64,000 bases of DNA, taken from assembly GCF_003337245.1 (NCBI RefSeq), contig NZ_QPJE01000002.1:1-64000 (forward strand), given 5' to 3'. The notes below the pieces were generated by a model. The model had not been told where the DNA came from, ran no database searches, and worked only from the letters and a program-made list of their open reading frames with translations. Position numbers and translations under genes: made by a program. Positions 50,663-59,898 of the stretch are shown here, piece by piece; the first letter of the stretch is position 1; each line of letters begins with the position of its first letter. This DNA comes from Halanaerobium sp. MA284_MarDTE_T2 (GTDB lineage: Bacteria > Bacillota > Halanaerobiia > Halanaerobiales > Halanaerobiaceae).

Positions 50663-51923
50663 GTATCTTCACCTCCTGATTTTCCATCAAAAACTTACCT
50701 CCAACAATTGTAGTATCTACCATTCCTCCATTAATTCCAAATAATATATGTGCAAAACTGTTATCTGAATTAATTTCTGTAGGAGGGTCATAATTTACAG
50801 CAATAACATCTGCTGCTGCTCCTTCTTTTAAAACACCAAGTTTTTGTTTAAAAGTTTTTTCTGCTATTAGAGCATTATTCTTGAATACCATTTCAGGTAT
50901 TTCAGACCAGCCTGGTCGTGGATCACTATTGCCGTGCTTAATTAGTAAATCGGCAACTTTTAAACTTTCAAACATATCTGTGGTATAGCCATCTGTACCT
51001 AACCCAACTATCAGACCTTTTTCTAAAGCTTCTTTAACTGGTGCTAGTCCTACAGCATTATTCATATTAGATTCTGGATTGTGGATTAGATATGATCCAC
51101 TGTCTTTTAAAATCTCCATCTCTTCTTCCTGAAGATGAACTCCATGTACTGCAATTGTTCCACTCCGCCATATATTATATTTATCAAGTCTTTTAACAAC
51201 ACCATTAAAACCTCTAAAACGGCTGTCTTCCAAATCTGCCCTGCCTTCAGCAGCATGGATATGGAACGATGAATTATATTTATCTGCTATATCTCTCACC
51301 TTTGTCAAAGTTTTATCTTCAAGTGTAAACGATGCATGTAAACCAATTCTGGACGATAGATAGGAATCTTTTTCTACTTCTTTTAAAAATCTTTCACTTT
51401 CTTTTAAAGATTCAACGGATTTTTTACTTCCATTTCTATCAGAAATTTCGAAAGCTAAATCTGCTCTAATACCACTTTCCCTTACAGCATCAGTAATTAT
51501 ACTCAAACTCTGACCAATCTTTCCATAACTTGCATGATGATCAAAAATAGTAGTTGTCCCCTGCTTGATTCCACACAAAATTGCATAAATTGCACTATAA
51601 TATATATCATCCTTGTTCATCGAATTATCCAGACGCCACCAGAGCTTTTCCAGTATTTCTAAAAAGTGGCGTGGAGATCTGTCAGTTTTAAGATCCATCC
51701 CCCTTGCAAATGTACTGTAAAAGTGCATATGTGTGTTTATCATTCCCGGCATTATTATTTTTCCTGAGTAATCTTTAAAAACAGCATCCGGATATTTTTT
51801 TTTCAATTCTCTGGTCTTTCCCAGCTCTTTAATTCTTTCTCCATCTATCAACAATCCGCCGTCTTTAATAACTCGATTTTTTTCGTCATGGGTTATTAAA
51901 GTACCTCCACCAATTATATACAA
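50598..51923 (-). CDS. ssnA: Putative aminohydrolase SsnA
   Basis: A 441-residue amidohydrolase of the cytosine/guanine deaminase superfamily. The SsnA-specific stretch PGMINTHMHFYSTFARGMDL and FLEILEKLWWRLDNSMNKDD is clear, with metal ligands in NTHMHF, SFHIHAAE, IAVHGVHL and GLGTDGYTTD. The start is TTG with GGGAGGT 8 bases upstream. ssnA is a regular member of the ygeW-ygeY-xdh clusters linked to anaerobic purine/urate breakdown, probably acting on a purine ring or ring-opened product; its exact reaction is not established here. It overlaps the FAD subunit gene by 65 bases. Confidence 0.92.
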   Translation of the reverse strand: MYIIGGGTLITHDEKNRVIKDGGLLIDGERIKELGKTRELKKKYPDAVFKDYSGKIIMPGMINTHMHFYSTFARGMDLKTDRSPRHFLEILEKLWWRLDNSMNKDDIYYSAIYAILCGIKQGTTTIFDHHASYGKIGQSLSIITDAVRESGIRADLAFEISDRNGSKKSVESLKESERFLKEVEKDSYLSSRIGLHASFTLEDKTLTKVRDIADKYNSSFHIHAAEGRADLEDSRFRGFNGVVKRLDKYNIWRSGTIAVHGVHLQEEEMEILKDSGSYLIHNPESNMNNAVGLAPVKEALEKGLIVGLGTDGYTTDMFESLKVADLLIKHGNSDPRPGWSEIPEMVFKNNALIAEKTFKQKLGVLKEGAAADVIAVNYDPPTEINSDNSFAHILFGINGGMVDTTIVGGKFLMENQEVKILDYEKIAYETRKQSADFWNRF

Positions 51924-51997
51924 CGATTTTAACCTCCCTTTAGCAGTGATTACTTTTAGTAGTAATTATCTCTAAAATTACATTGAATTATAAAAAT

Positions 51998-53362
51998 TTA
52001 ACTGCCGGCAATCATTTTTTTGGATATTTCATTTGTCCTGCTGATAATTTCTTTCTCATCAACATTTGTTAATTTTCCATTTTCGACCACTATTTCCCCA
52101 TTGACAATTGTATAATCGACTTCCTGGCTGTCACCTGTATTTATAATTGCTGAAACAGGATCATAAAGTCCACCAGCAAAGCCGAGTCTTTCTGAACTAA
52201 TCATAAACATATCTGCTGCTTTTCCTTCTTCCAGACTGCCTATTACTGGTTGATTTAAGATATCTCTTCCTCCATTTGTGGCAAGTGAGAGTACACCTTC
52301 TGCTGTAATAGAGTTCATGCCATGAATAAGCCTGTGCATTAAAAATGCAGCCTTCATCTCTAAAATCATATTTGAAGAATCATTACTTGCACTACCATCT
52401 ACTGCAAGTCCTACTGGAACTCCTAGAGAAATCATTTCTGGCACTTCTGCTGCACCAGAAGAGAGCTTCATATTTGACACAGGGCAGTGTGCTACACCAG
52501 TTTTTGTTTCAGCCAATTTTTTAATCTCTTTGCTGTTTAGATGTACACCATGGGCATACCATACATCTTCTCCAATCCAGCCCAGTTTTTCCATATATGC
52601 AAGTGGTCTCATGCCAAATCTATCCTGCACATATTTTTCTTCATCTTTTGTTTCAGCCAGATGGGTATGACACTGAACTCCATATTCGCGGGCCAGCTTT
52701 ATCGACTCTATCATTAAATCCTCAGTTACAGAAAACGGAGAACATGGTGCAAGTACAATCCGCTTCATGGCAAAAGGACTACTGTCATGATATTTTTCTA
52801 TCAGCCTTAAAGAATCATCTATTATTTCCTTATCTGTCTGAACAACATTATCGGGAGGCAGACCGCCATCCTTTTCACTCAGAGACATACTTCCTCGACA
52901 GGCATGTAATCTAATACCAATATCTTCTGCTGCATCAAACTGATAATCAAGCAAATTATCAGGCTGATTTTTAGGAAAAACATAGAATTGATCACTTGCA
53001 GTTGTACATCCAGTTTTTAATAATTCTGCAGAGGCAAGAAGTGTACTGTAATATACCGCTTCTGGAGATAGGTTGGCCCAGATAGGGTATAAATATTTTA
53101 ACCATTCAAAAAGTTCTGCCTGCTGTGCATCAGGCAGGTTTCTTGTAAGTGTCTGATAAAAATGATGATGTGTGTTTATGAGACCGGGAAAAAGATAATA
53201 TTTGCTCCCATCAATTACCTTATCAACATTTTTTTCCTCTATGTTTTTGGCAATTTTAACAATCTTATTATCTTTTATCAGCAGACTGCTGTCTTTTAGC
53301 CGCTCTCTATTATCATTCATAGTTATTATCTCTTTTAAATTTTTGATTAAAATTTTGCTCAT
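51998..53362 (-). CDS. 8-oxoguanine deaminase-like amidohydrolase
   Basis: A 454-residue amidohydrolase of the 8-oxoguanine deaminase/hydroxydechloroatrazine hydrolase subgroup. Seen: FPGLINTHHHFYQTLTRNLPDAQ followed by ELFEWLKYLYPIW, then CHTHLAETKDEEKYV, WYAHGVHLNSKEI, VAHCPVSNMKLSSG and GLAVDGSASNDSSNM, all as in 8-oxoguanine deaminases. 8-Oxoguanine deamination gives urate, which would feed this cluster directly; guanine or related aminopurines are alternatives. It starts 1 base after the FeS subunit gene of hydroxylase 2 and is 74 bases before ssnA, so it links the two hydroxylase operons. Confidence 0.87.
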   Translation of the reverse strand: MSKILIKNLKEIITMNDNRERLKDSSLLIKDNKIVKIAKNIEEKNVDKVIDGSKYYLFPGLINTHHHFYQTLTRNLPDAQQAELFEWLKYLYPIWANLSPEAVYYSTLLASAELLKTGCTTASDQFYVFPKNQPDNLLDYQFDAAEDIGIRLHACRGSMSLSEKDGGLPPDNVVQTDKEIIDDSLRLIEKYHDSSPFAMKRIVLAPCSPFSVTEDLMIESIKLAREYGVQCHTHLAETKDEEKYVQDRFGMRPLAYMEKLGWIGEDVWYAHGVHLNSKEIKKLAETKTGVAHCPVSNMKLSSGAAEVPEMISLGVPVGLAVDGSASNDSSNMILEMKAAFLMHRLIHGMNSITAEGVLSLATNGGRDILNQPVIGSLEEGKAADMFMISSERLGFAGGLYDPVSAIINTGDSQEVDYTIVNGEIVVENGKLTNVDEKEIISRTNEISKKMIAGS

Positions 53363-53363
53363 C

Positions 53364-53840
53364 CTAGTTCCCCCATTCAGCTGCTGCAGCTTCTACTGCA
53401 TCAATAATCTGCTGATATCCCGTACAGCGGCATAAATTCCCTTCTAATGCAGTTTTTATTTCTTCTTTACTTGGATCTGGATTTTCATTAAGCAGAGCAA
53501 GAGCTGACATCAGCATACCCGGTGTACAGAATCCACACTGTACAGCCTGATTGTCTATAAAAGCTTTCTGCAGAGGATGTAATCCTCTTTTACTCTCAAG
53601 CCCTTCCACAGTTATAATCTTACTTCCATCCACCTGAGCAGTTAAAACCATACATGAATTAACAGCTTTATCATCAACTATAACTGTACAGGCACCACAC
53701 TCTCCTACACTGCACCCTTCCTTTGTACCGGTCAGTTTAAGCTGTTTTCTTAAAGTATCTAATAGCCGTTCTTTAGCTGTAACCTCAACTTCGTATTTTT
53801 CCCCATTTACAGTTAGTTCAACATTTACTTTATCCATCAT
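53364..53840 (-). CDS. Molybdenum hydroxylase 2, [2Fe-2S] subunit
   Basis: A 158-residue subunit with two [2Fe-2S] clusters: CSVGECGACTVIVDDKAVNSC in the plant-ferredoxin-like domain, then QCGFCTPGM and GNLCRCTGYQQI in the C-terminal domain. The ATG at 53840 follows AAGGAGGAGG by 6 bases and gives an 11-base overlap with the FAD gene. Closely similar in layout to the FeS subunit at 49.3 kb but clearly different in sequence, so the two enzymes are not a recent copy. Confidence 0.93.
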   Translation of the reverse strand: MMDKVNVELTVNGEKYEVEVTAKERLLDTLRKQLKLTGTKEGCSVGECGACTVIVDDKAVNSCMVLTAQVDGSKIITVEGLESKRGLHPLQKAFIDNQAVQCGFCTPGMLMSALALLNENPDPSKEEIKTALEGNLCRCTGYQQIIDAVEAAAAEWGN

Positions 53841-54705
53841 AACCAGCCTCCTCCTTAACACAGCTCAGTGCTCTTTCCGCCAATTTACTCAGGGCAGGTC
53901 TTTTATATGGTGTTGACCATCTTTCTCCTGTTATTTCTACCATTGCATCTGCTGCCATTTTTCCTGTTTCAGCTGGATCTATCTCTGCCAGAAGCTTTCC
54001 TTCCAGATAATCATCAATTTTCTTAAAAGGAGTAGGATATGGTGTAGCAGCTCCAGGTACTAAATGAGCTTTTTTTATTACACCATCTTCTATAACAGTC
54101 AGAAAAGCCAAACATAACCGAGAAATATTTAATGCTTTTCTGCGGCCTATCTTCTGAAAATTACAGTAATATTCTCCTGCTGGAATTTTAAACACAACTT
54201 TTTCCAGCAGTTCATCATTTCTAATATGTGTTTTATATGGTCCTTTTATAAAATCTGTTATTTTTAAATTTCTTTTCCCTTTTTGTGATCTCAATACTAC
54301 TTCTGACTCAAGTGCCAGCAGAGGTGCAAAAAGATCGGCTGCAGGAGATGCATTACAAACATTTCCACCTACAGTACCTCTATTTCTGATCTGAGTTGAC
54401 CCAATATCTTTAGCTGCCGCAGTTAAAAACGGAATATTTTCAGCAAAAAATTTATTTTTGAGAAGCCGGCTGTGTGTAACAAGACTCCCAATTTCCACTT
54501 TGTCTTCAGCTATTTTTATCTCCTTTAATTCTTCTATTCCAGAGATATCCAGCAGATAGTCAATCATTTCTAAGTCTCTGCTTTCTTTGTGCAGTTCTAC
54601 CAGAACATCGGTGCCACCAGCAATGATTTTAACATTATTTTTATCTGCCAGTATTTTAAGTGCTTCTGCAGCCGTATTTGCTTTAATAAACTGATAATCT
54701 ATCAC
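53830..54705 (-). CDS. Molybdenum hydroxylase 2, FAD subunit
   Basis: A 291-residue FAD subunit. FAD-binding blocks: NVKIIAGGTDVLVELHKE near residue 24 and RGTVGGNVCNASPAADLFAPLL near 108; a KIGRRKALNISRLCLAF segment begins the C-terminal domain. It lies 2 bases after the large subunit gene and overlaps the FeS gene. It should pass electrons from hydroxylase 2 to NAD+ or ferredoxin-type carriers; the acceptor cannot be read from the sequence. Confidence 0.92.
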   Translation of the reverse strand: MIDYQFIKANTAAEALKILADKNNVKIIAGGTDVLVELHKESRDLEMIDYLLDISGIEELKEIKIAEDKVEIGSLVTHSRLLKNKFFAENIPFLTAAAKDIGSTQIRNRGTVGGNVCNASPAADLFAPLLALESEVVLRSQKGKRNLKITDFIKGPYKTHIRNDELLEKVVFKIPAGEYYCNFQKIGRRKALNISRLCLAFLTVIEDGVIKKAHLVPGAATPYPTPFKKIDDYLEGKLLAEIDPAETGKMAADAMVEITGERWSTPYKRPALSKLAERALSCVKEEAGYDG

Positions 54706-54707
54706 AA

Positions 54708-56999
54708 TTACTTACCTCCTTTGTGGAGAGCTCTACCTATTAAAACTCTTTCTAAATTAAGCGGCAGTGATCTAATTCTCCTGCCTGATGCCTGAGCCAC
54801 CGCATTTGCAATTGCTGCACTTCCCAACTCCAGAGTTGGTTCTCCTATTGATTTTGCACCAAATGGCCCAACTGGATCCGGATTTTCTACAATAATCGGT
54901 TCTATCTCCGGCATATCTTTTATAGTTGGAATCAGATATTCATCTAAATTGGTATTTTTAATTTTTCCTTTATTAACTTCAACCTCTTCCATTATTCCAT
55001 AGCCAAGACCCATCACTACTCCACCATATACCTGGCCTTTAACATTGGCCGGATTGATTGCTCTCCCTACATCATGTGCAGCTGTCATATTTGTTACCGA
55101 TAACTCGCCTGTTCCTGTATCAACTTCTACTTCGGCAATCTGGCAGCCGTAAACATATGTGAAATAGGGATTACCAGTTCCTTTTTCTTCATCCCAGGAA
55201 ATTGCAGGCCCTTTGTACCAGCCATATGCTGATAGCATAATACCCTGATTTCCCATTTCGCCCACAATATCTTCAAATGTGGCGAGGCGGTTTCCTTTTC
55301 CATCATAGATAAATCCTTCTCTTATATCAACATCATCTAAATCTAAATCAAATTTATCAGCACAAAATGCATCTATTGTGGCTCTCAACTTTTGTGCTGC
55401 ATCTTTAATTGAATTTCCTCCTACTAAAGTTGCCCTTGAAGCAACTGTTGAACCACTGTCAGGAGTAAAGGTGGTATCAATTTCCATATAATCTATATTT
55501 TTCATTGTTATTCCTAATACTTCAGCTGTTATCTGAGAAAAAATAGTTTTTAATCCTTGCCCATTTTCGGCAAGTCCACTGTAAACCGCTACACTTCCAT
55601 CTTTATTTATCTGTATTAGAGAAGCTGCTGCATCAATAGCTTCAGCACCAAGACTGCAGCCTCTAAAACTTACTGCAAGACCTATACCTTTCTTTATATC
55701 ACCCTTCTGTTCTTTACTGTATTCCAAATATTTTTCTTTATAATTTGATTTCTCCACTGCTTTTTTTATTACTTCTTCTAAACTAACTGTATGTGTGTCA
55801 AGCTTTTGCCCACTGGCTGTAATTGAATTTTGTCGATAGATATTTTTTAATCTCAATTCTAAAGGGCTGATATCTAATTCTTTAGCAAGTTCATCCACTA
55901 GTGATTCCTGAGCAAAAATAACCTGAGGAGAACCATAACCCCTCATTGCTCCTGTATAGGGATTATTGGTATAATATCCATAGACATCAGTTTTAACATT
56001 TTCTAACTCATATGGTCCTGTAGCCTGCACCACAGAACGCCAGGTTACAAATGGTGTCTGACATGCATATCCACCACTATCGGCAACTGCTTCTATTTCC
56101 ATCGCTGTTAGTTTACCATCTTTTGTTGCCCCAACTTTATATTTAAGCTGATATGGGTGACGTTTATAACTTTCAGTAATAGATTCTTCACGGCTATTTA
56201 CCATCTTTACCGGCTTTTTTAAATCAAGTGCCATTACTGCTGCTCTGGCAGCCATTGCAGAAACTACTTCATCTTTCCCACCAAAAGATCCACCAATATG
56301 ATTCTGTATAACTCTAACTTTACTTAAATTAGTATTTAAAACTACAGCAACAGCAGTCCTTGTTGCATATGGGTTCTGGATTGAACCATAAATTGAAATA
56401 AGATGATTTTGATCTTCTGGAACAGCAACAACGGCTTCTGGCTCTATATAGCTGTGTTCTATAAACTGTGTTTTATATTCCCTTTCTAAAATTATATCAG
56501 CTTTTTCAAAACCATTTTTTACATCACCTTTCCTTAATGGATGATGTATTACCTGATTATCTTCCTTGTTCTCATGTAATTTTTGTACACCTTCTGCTCT
56601 TGCATCCACTGGATCAAAAATCCCTGGAAGTTCTTTATATTCAACCTCAATCTTCTTTAATGCTTCTGCCGCCTGCTCTTCAGTTTCTGCAGCCACCATT
56701 GCAACCCCATCACCAGCAAGTACTACCCTGTCTTTTGCCAGCACCTGCTGGTCCTGAACAATTACGCCAAATAAATTATTGGGAATGTCATCGGCTGTAT
56801 ATACTCCTTCAACACCCGGCATTTTCTCAGCTTTAGAAACATCTATTGCTTTAATCTCCGCATGTGGATATTCTGATCTCAATACTTTAGCATAGACCAT
56901 GTCTGCAAATTCTAAATCTGCACCAAACTTTGCTTTTCCTGTGACCTTTTCATATGCATCCACTCTTTTTACACCTTTATTAACATACTCAAATGCCAT
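54708..56999 (-). CDS. Molybdenum hydroxylase 2, large (molybdopterin) subunit
   Basis: A 763-residue catalytic subunit of the xanthine dehydrogenase family. The hammerhead domain (VNKGVKRVDAYEKVTGKAKFGADLE) is followed by the molybdopterin domains: NHIGGSFGGKDEVVSAMAAR, GAMRGYGSPQVIFAQE, LAENGQGLKTIFSQITAEVLG, and the active-site Glu in GPFGAKSIGEPTLELGSAAIANAV. ATG follows GGAGGTG. It is the first gene of Mo-FAD-FeS-deaminase. Upstream, a 300-base gap holds a three-way-junction RNA fold. Purine hydroxylation (such as hypoxanthine or xanthine) is inferred from context; xdhD-like roles are also possible. Confidence 0.92.
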   Translation of the reverse strand: MAFEYVNKGVKRVDAYEKVTGKAKFGADLEFADMVYAKVLRSEYPHAEIKAIDVSKAEKMPGVEGVYTADDIPNNLFGVIVQDQQVLAKDRVVLAGDGVAMVAAETEEQAAEALKKIEVEYKELPGIFDPVDARAEGVQKLHENKEDNQVIHHPLRKGDVKNGFEKADIILEREYKTQFIEHSYIEPEAVVAVPEDQNHLISIYGSIQNPYATRTAVAVVLNTNLSKVRVIQNHIGGSFGGKDEVVSAMAARAAVMALDLKKPVKMVNSREESITESYKRHPYQLKYKVGATKDGKLTAMEIEAVADSGGYACQTPFVTWRSVVQATGPYELENVKTDVYGYYTNNPYTGAMRGYGSPQVIFAQESLVDELAKELDISPLELRLKNIYRQNSITASGQKLDTHTVSLEEVIKKAVEKSNYKEKYLEYSKEQKGDIKKGIGLAVSFRGCSLGAEAIDAAASLIQINKDGSVAVYSGLAENGQGLKTIFSQITAEVLGITMKNIDYMEIDTTFTPDSGSTVASRATLVGGNSIKDAAQKLRATIDAFCADKFDLDLDDVDIREGFIYDGKGNRLATFEDIVGEMGNQGIMLSAYGWYKGPAISWDEEKGTGNPYFTYVYGCQIAEVEVDTGTGELSVTNMTAAHDVGRAINPANVKGQVYGGVVMGLGYGIMEEVEVNKGKIKNTNLDEYLIPTIKDMPEIEPIIVENPDPVGPFGAKSIGEPTLELGSAAIANAVAQASGRRIRSLPLNLERVLIGRALHKGGK

Positions 57000-57121
57000 T
57001 ACTGCACCTCCATAATTAAATAATTTCCAAAGTTAATCCTGAACAAAACTTTCAATATTTCTCTTCAAATTCAAACTTTTTTCTTTATCTAAATTTTTAT
57101 CCACATTATTAAACAGAAGAA

Positions 57122-57194
57122 CTTTCTCCATTTTTGCCTCAAGACGAGGCATTTATCTCAATTACAGTTGAGAGAAATGTTAAAATGGAAAAAG
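57122..57194 (-). promoter_or_regulatory. Three-way-junction RNA fold upstream of hydroxylase 2 operon
   Basis: On the minus strand CTTTTTCCATTTT (57194-57182) pairs with AAAAATGGAGAAAG (57135-57122) as a long closing stem. Inside are two hairpins: TCTCAA/TTGAGA with loop CTGTAA (57173-57156) and GCCTC/GAGGC with loop GTCTT (57150-57136). Junction strands are 8, 5 and 0 bases. The fold lies 120 bases before the start codon of the large subunit gene. It does not match the purine, guanidine or NMT1/xanthine motifs as I remember them. The rest of the 57000-57299 gap is AT-rich with no clear terminator. Confidence 0.5.
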
Positions 57195-57299
57195 TCCATA
57201 CATTAAAAATTTACTATATTCAATTCTCTATTATTTATTATATAACAAAATATTTTTAATTAACAGATTTTTAGTATAATTTTTTCCACCTGCCAGCTG

Positions 57300-58646
57300 C
57301 TAGCAGATTCTTTCCTCATCCTTCTGAGGCAGCAGTAAGTTTAAGACAATTGCAATTATTGCTCCCACTGTAATTCCAGAGGATAAAACTGTAGAGATAA
57401 CTTCTGGCAGCTGAGCCACAACATCAGGTCTAAAGGTTACACCAAGGCCGAAACTTAAAGCAATAGAAAGAATAAATATTTTTCTATCTGTCAGTCCTCC
57501 TCGAATTACTATTTTCATACCTGATGTTGCAACCATACCAAATAATGCAATTGTTGCACCACCTAAAACTGGAGAAGGCATAACACTTACCAGTGCACCA
57601 ATTTTAGGAATAAATCCAAGTAAAAATAAAATTCCTGCTACAGCAACACCAACTACTCTACTTCCCACTTTGGTAATCTGTATAACTCCAATATTCTGAC
57701 TGAATGTTGAATTAGGCAGAGAATTGAATATTGAAGCAATTGCACTACCTACTCCATCTGCAAGAATCCCACCGCTGAGCCTTTCAGTATGAATTTCTCC
57801 TTCTACTGGTTCACCTGAAACCTCTGCAACTGCAGTCAAATCTCCAATAGATTCAACTGTTGTTATTATATAGGCCATAACCCAGGGAAGAAGATGACCC
57901 CAGCTAAATGACATTCCATATTTAAATGGCATTGGAATTGTTATCCAGCCTGATTCAGCTACCTGTGTTAAATCCACCAGACCCAGTGGAATAGAAACTA
58001 TATAACCTGCAATTAAACCTATTGCTACAGCTCCAACTTTTATCAAACCTTTTCCAAATCTATTTGCTATAATTATAATCACTAAAACAAAAGAACCTAA
58101 AAGTAAATTCTGAACAGCTCCATAGTTTTCTGCTCCTGCTCCACCACCAAAATCTGTAATTCCTACTTCCATAAGCCCCAATCCTATAAGCATAACAACT
58201 GTTCCTGTGACTACAGGTGGAAATAATTTTTTTGTCTGCTTGATAAATCTACTTAAAATCATTTCAACTGGAGAAGTTGCAAGTGTCATACCTAAAACAA
58301 GTGGTAATCCACCAGCATTGGCAGCAGAAATGGCCATTGGTACAAATGTAAAACTTGTTCCATGTACACCTAAAAGGCCTGACCCCACTGGCCCAATTTT
58401 GGTTGTCTGAATATATGTTGTAACCCCTGACACCATAAGGGCCATACTTACAAAAAAACCTGTCTCTGCAGAGCTTAATCCTGCTACACCTGCAATAATT
58501 AAAGGAGGTGTTATAATTCCTACAAACATGGCCAGCATGTGCTGAAGTCCAAGTAAAAGAGTTTCAATAAGTGGTGGGTTATCCTCTAATCTGTAGACGG
58601 TTTCTTCTTCTACTATCTCTTTACTCATATCTTTATTATTCTGCAA
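57300..58646 (-). CDS. Xanthine/uracil/urate permease (NCS2 family)
   Basis: A 448-residue membrane symporter with about twelve to fourteen helices. NCS2 marks: LLGLQHMLAMFVGIITPPLII near residue 31, GSGLLGVHGTSFTFVPMAIS (the conserved His-containing segment), GGILADGVGSAIASIFNSLPNSTFSQNIGVIQITKVGSR, and PSPVLGGATIALFGMVATSG. The N-terminus is soluble and acidic. The start may be TTG at 58646 or the ATG 18 bases later. It is separated from ygeW by a terminator, so it is its own unit or starts one. Within this cluster it most likely imports xanthine or urate. Confidence 0.92.
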   Translation of the reverse strand: MQNNKDMSKEIVEEETVYRLEDNPPLIETLLLGLQHMLAMFVGIITPPLIIAGVAGLSSAETGFFVSMALMVSGVTTYIQTTKIGPVGSGLLGVHGTSFTFVPMAISAANAGGLPLVLGMTLATSPVEMILSRFIKQTKKLFPPVVTGTVVMLIGLGLMEVGITDFGGGAGAENYGAVQNLLLGSFVLVIIIIANRFGKGLIKVGAVAIGLIAGYIVSIPLGLVDLTQVAESGWITIPMPFKYGMSFSWGHLLPWVMAYIITTVESIGDLTAVAEVSGEPVEGEIHTERLSGGILADGVGSAIASIFNSLPNSTFSQNIGVIQITKVGSRVVGVAVAGILFLLGFIPKIGALVSVMPSPVLGGATIALFGMVATSGMKIVIRGGLTDRKIFILSIALSFGLGVTFRPDVVAQLPEVISTVLSSGITVGAIIAIVLNLLLPQKDEERIC

Positions 58647-58694
58647 ATTTAACCATCTCCCTCTAGTTTTTTAAATATTCAGATTAAACGGGAT

Positions 58695-58729
58695 TAAAAA
58701 GGTCGACCTACTTCTATTATCGACCTTTT
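58695..58729 (-). terminator. Intrinsic terminator of ygeW
   Basis: AAAGGTCGA and TCGACCTTT pair around a 13-base loop, followed on the minus strand by TTTTTAATC. It lies about 80 bases past the ygeW stop. Confidence 0.75.
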
Positions 58730-58810
58730 CAATAAAGTAAAGTACTTACTAAATTTATAAATTTATATTAAAAGTAAAATAACATATCTACTATTTCTTA
58801 CCCGCTGTAA

Positions 58811-59794
58811 TTATTTGCCTCCCATTGTTACTGTCATAACCGCTTTTGCAGTATGTAGTCTATTTTCTGCTTCTGTATAAACTATCGAGTGCGGGCCATC
58901 TATTACAGAATCTTCCACTTCATTACCTCTATCAGCAGGCAGTGCATGCATATACATAACATCTTCATCAGCTAAAGCCATCATCTCTTCCGTACACTTC
59001 CAGTGCCTGTTTGCTTCCAGCAGATCATCTATTACAGCATCATCCTGATTTGTAACCCAGCTTCCCCAGTTTTTAGGAATTACTATATCAGCATCTTTGT
59101 ATGCCTGCTCCTGGTTATGAGTTATTGTTAATGTTCCATTATGTTTTTTAGCATTTTCTTTTGCCTGTTCAATTACCCATTCCGGCAGTTCATATCCTTC
59201 TGGATAGGCAAGTGTGACATCCATACCATAGCGTGGAAAGAGCAGTACCTGGGTTAAAGGAACAGAAATAGGTTTTTTATGGCTTGTTGCATAAGCCCAG
59301 ATCACCGAAACTTTTAAATTTCTTGTATCTTTTTTCTTTTCGACGATTGTCATCAAATCAGCTAAACCCTGCATTGGGTGGTAAAGGTCACACTGTAAAT
59401 TCATTACTGGTACTTTAGCCCATTTTGCCAGACTGCGCAAATATTTATTACCTATCTCCCAGAAACAGTTGCGGCAGGCTATTGCATGACCATAGCTGCC
59501 AAGAATAATACCTGTATCTTTTGCCACTTCACCGTGAGATACCTGCATAGTACTTGTATCAAGATAGTTGCCGTGTCCACCTAATTGAGCTATACCTGCT
59601 TCCATTGAATTTCTGGTTCTTGTTGACTGTTCAAAAAACATTAAAAATGCTGTTTTGCCAGTTAAATATGGAGTAGGTACCCCCATCGCAAATTTTCTTT
59701 TCAAATCAAATGATACATCCAGTAGAGTATCAATTTCGTCTTTTGTCCATTCCTGAAGTGTAATAAAGTCTTTACCAGTTAATTGAGTTTCCAT
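58811..59794 (-). CDS. ygeW: Knotted carbamoyltransferase YgeW
   Basis: A 327-residue transcarbamylase. The carbamoyl-phosphate motif is EQSTRTRNS near residue 54; HPMQGLADLMT and MHALPAD complete the active site. The YgeW-specific insert GNYLDTSTMQVSHGEVAKDTG is present. The ATG at 59794 follows AAGGAGG by 9 bases; a longer reading through the operator region is unlikely. In purine-degrading anaerobes YgeW is thought to take a carbamoyl group from a ring-opened ureido compound to form carbamoyl phosphate and thus ATP. Three palindromes lie upstream and a terminator lies downstream, so it is a separately controlled unit. Confidence 0.93.
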   Translation of the reverse strand: METQLTGKDFITLQEWTKDEIDTLLDVSFDLKRKFAMGVPTPYLTGKTAFLMFFEQSTRTRNSMEAGIAQLGGHGNYLDTSTMQVSHGEVAKDTGIILGSYGHAIACRNCFWEIGNKYLRSLAKWAKVPVMNLQCDLYHPMQGLADLMTIVEKKKDTRNLKVSVIWAYATSHKKPISVPLTQVLLFPRYGMDVTLAYPEGYELPEWVIEQAKENAKKHNGTLTITHNQEQAYKDADIVIPKNWGSWVTNQDDAVIDDLLEANRHWKCTEEMMALADEDVMYMHALPADRGNEVEDSVIDGPHSIVYTEAENRLHTAKAVMTVTMGGK

Positions 59795-59823
59795 CAATAA
59801 ATTCCTCCTTGGATTATTTTTGT

Positions 59824-59885
59824 GTACCGGGTACAAAATATGTCTCTCGTACCTGGTACAAAAAAAGGGTTTTTGTACCAGGTAC
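59824..59885. promoter_or_regulatory. Three GTACC-N-GGTAC palindromes, candidate operator array
   Basis: Exact 11-bp palindromes occur at 59824-59834 (centre G), 59849-59859 (centre T) and 59875-59885 (centre A), spaced 25 and 26 bases. All are flanked by A/T runs, giving TTTGTACC-type ends. The second and third together also form a 16-bp inverted repeat. They sit between ygeY and ygeW, just before the ygeW ribosome site. The nearby HTH-cupin regulator at 61305-61859 is the obvious candidate binder. Confidence 0.65.
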
Positions 59886-59898
59886 CGACTCTACAATT

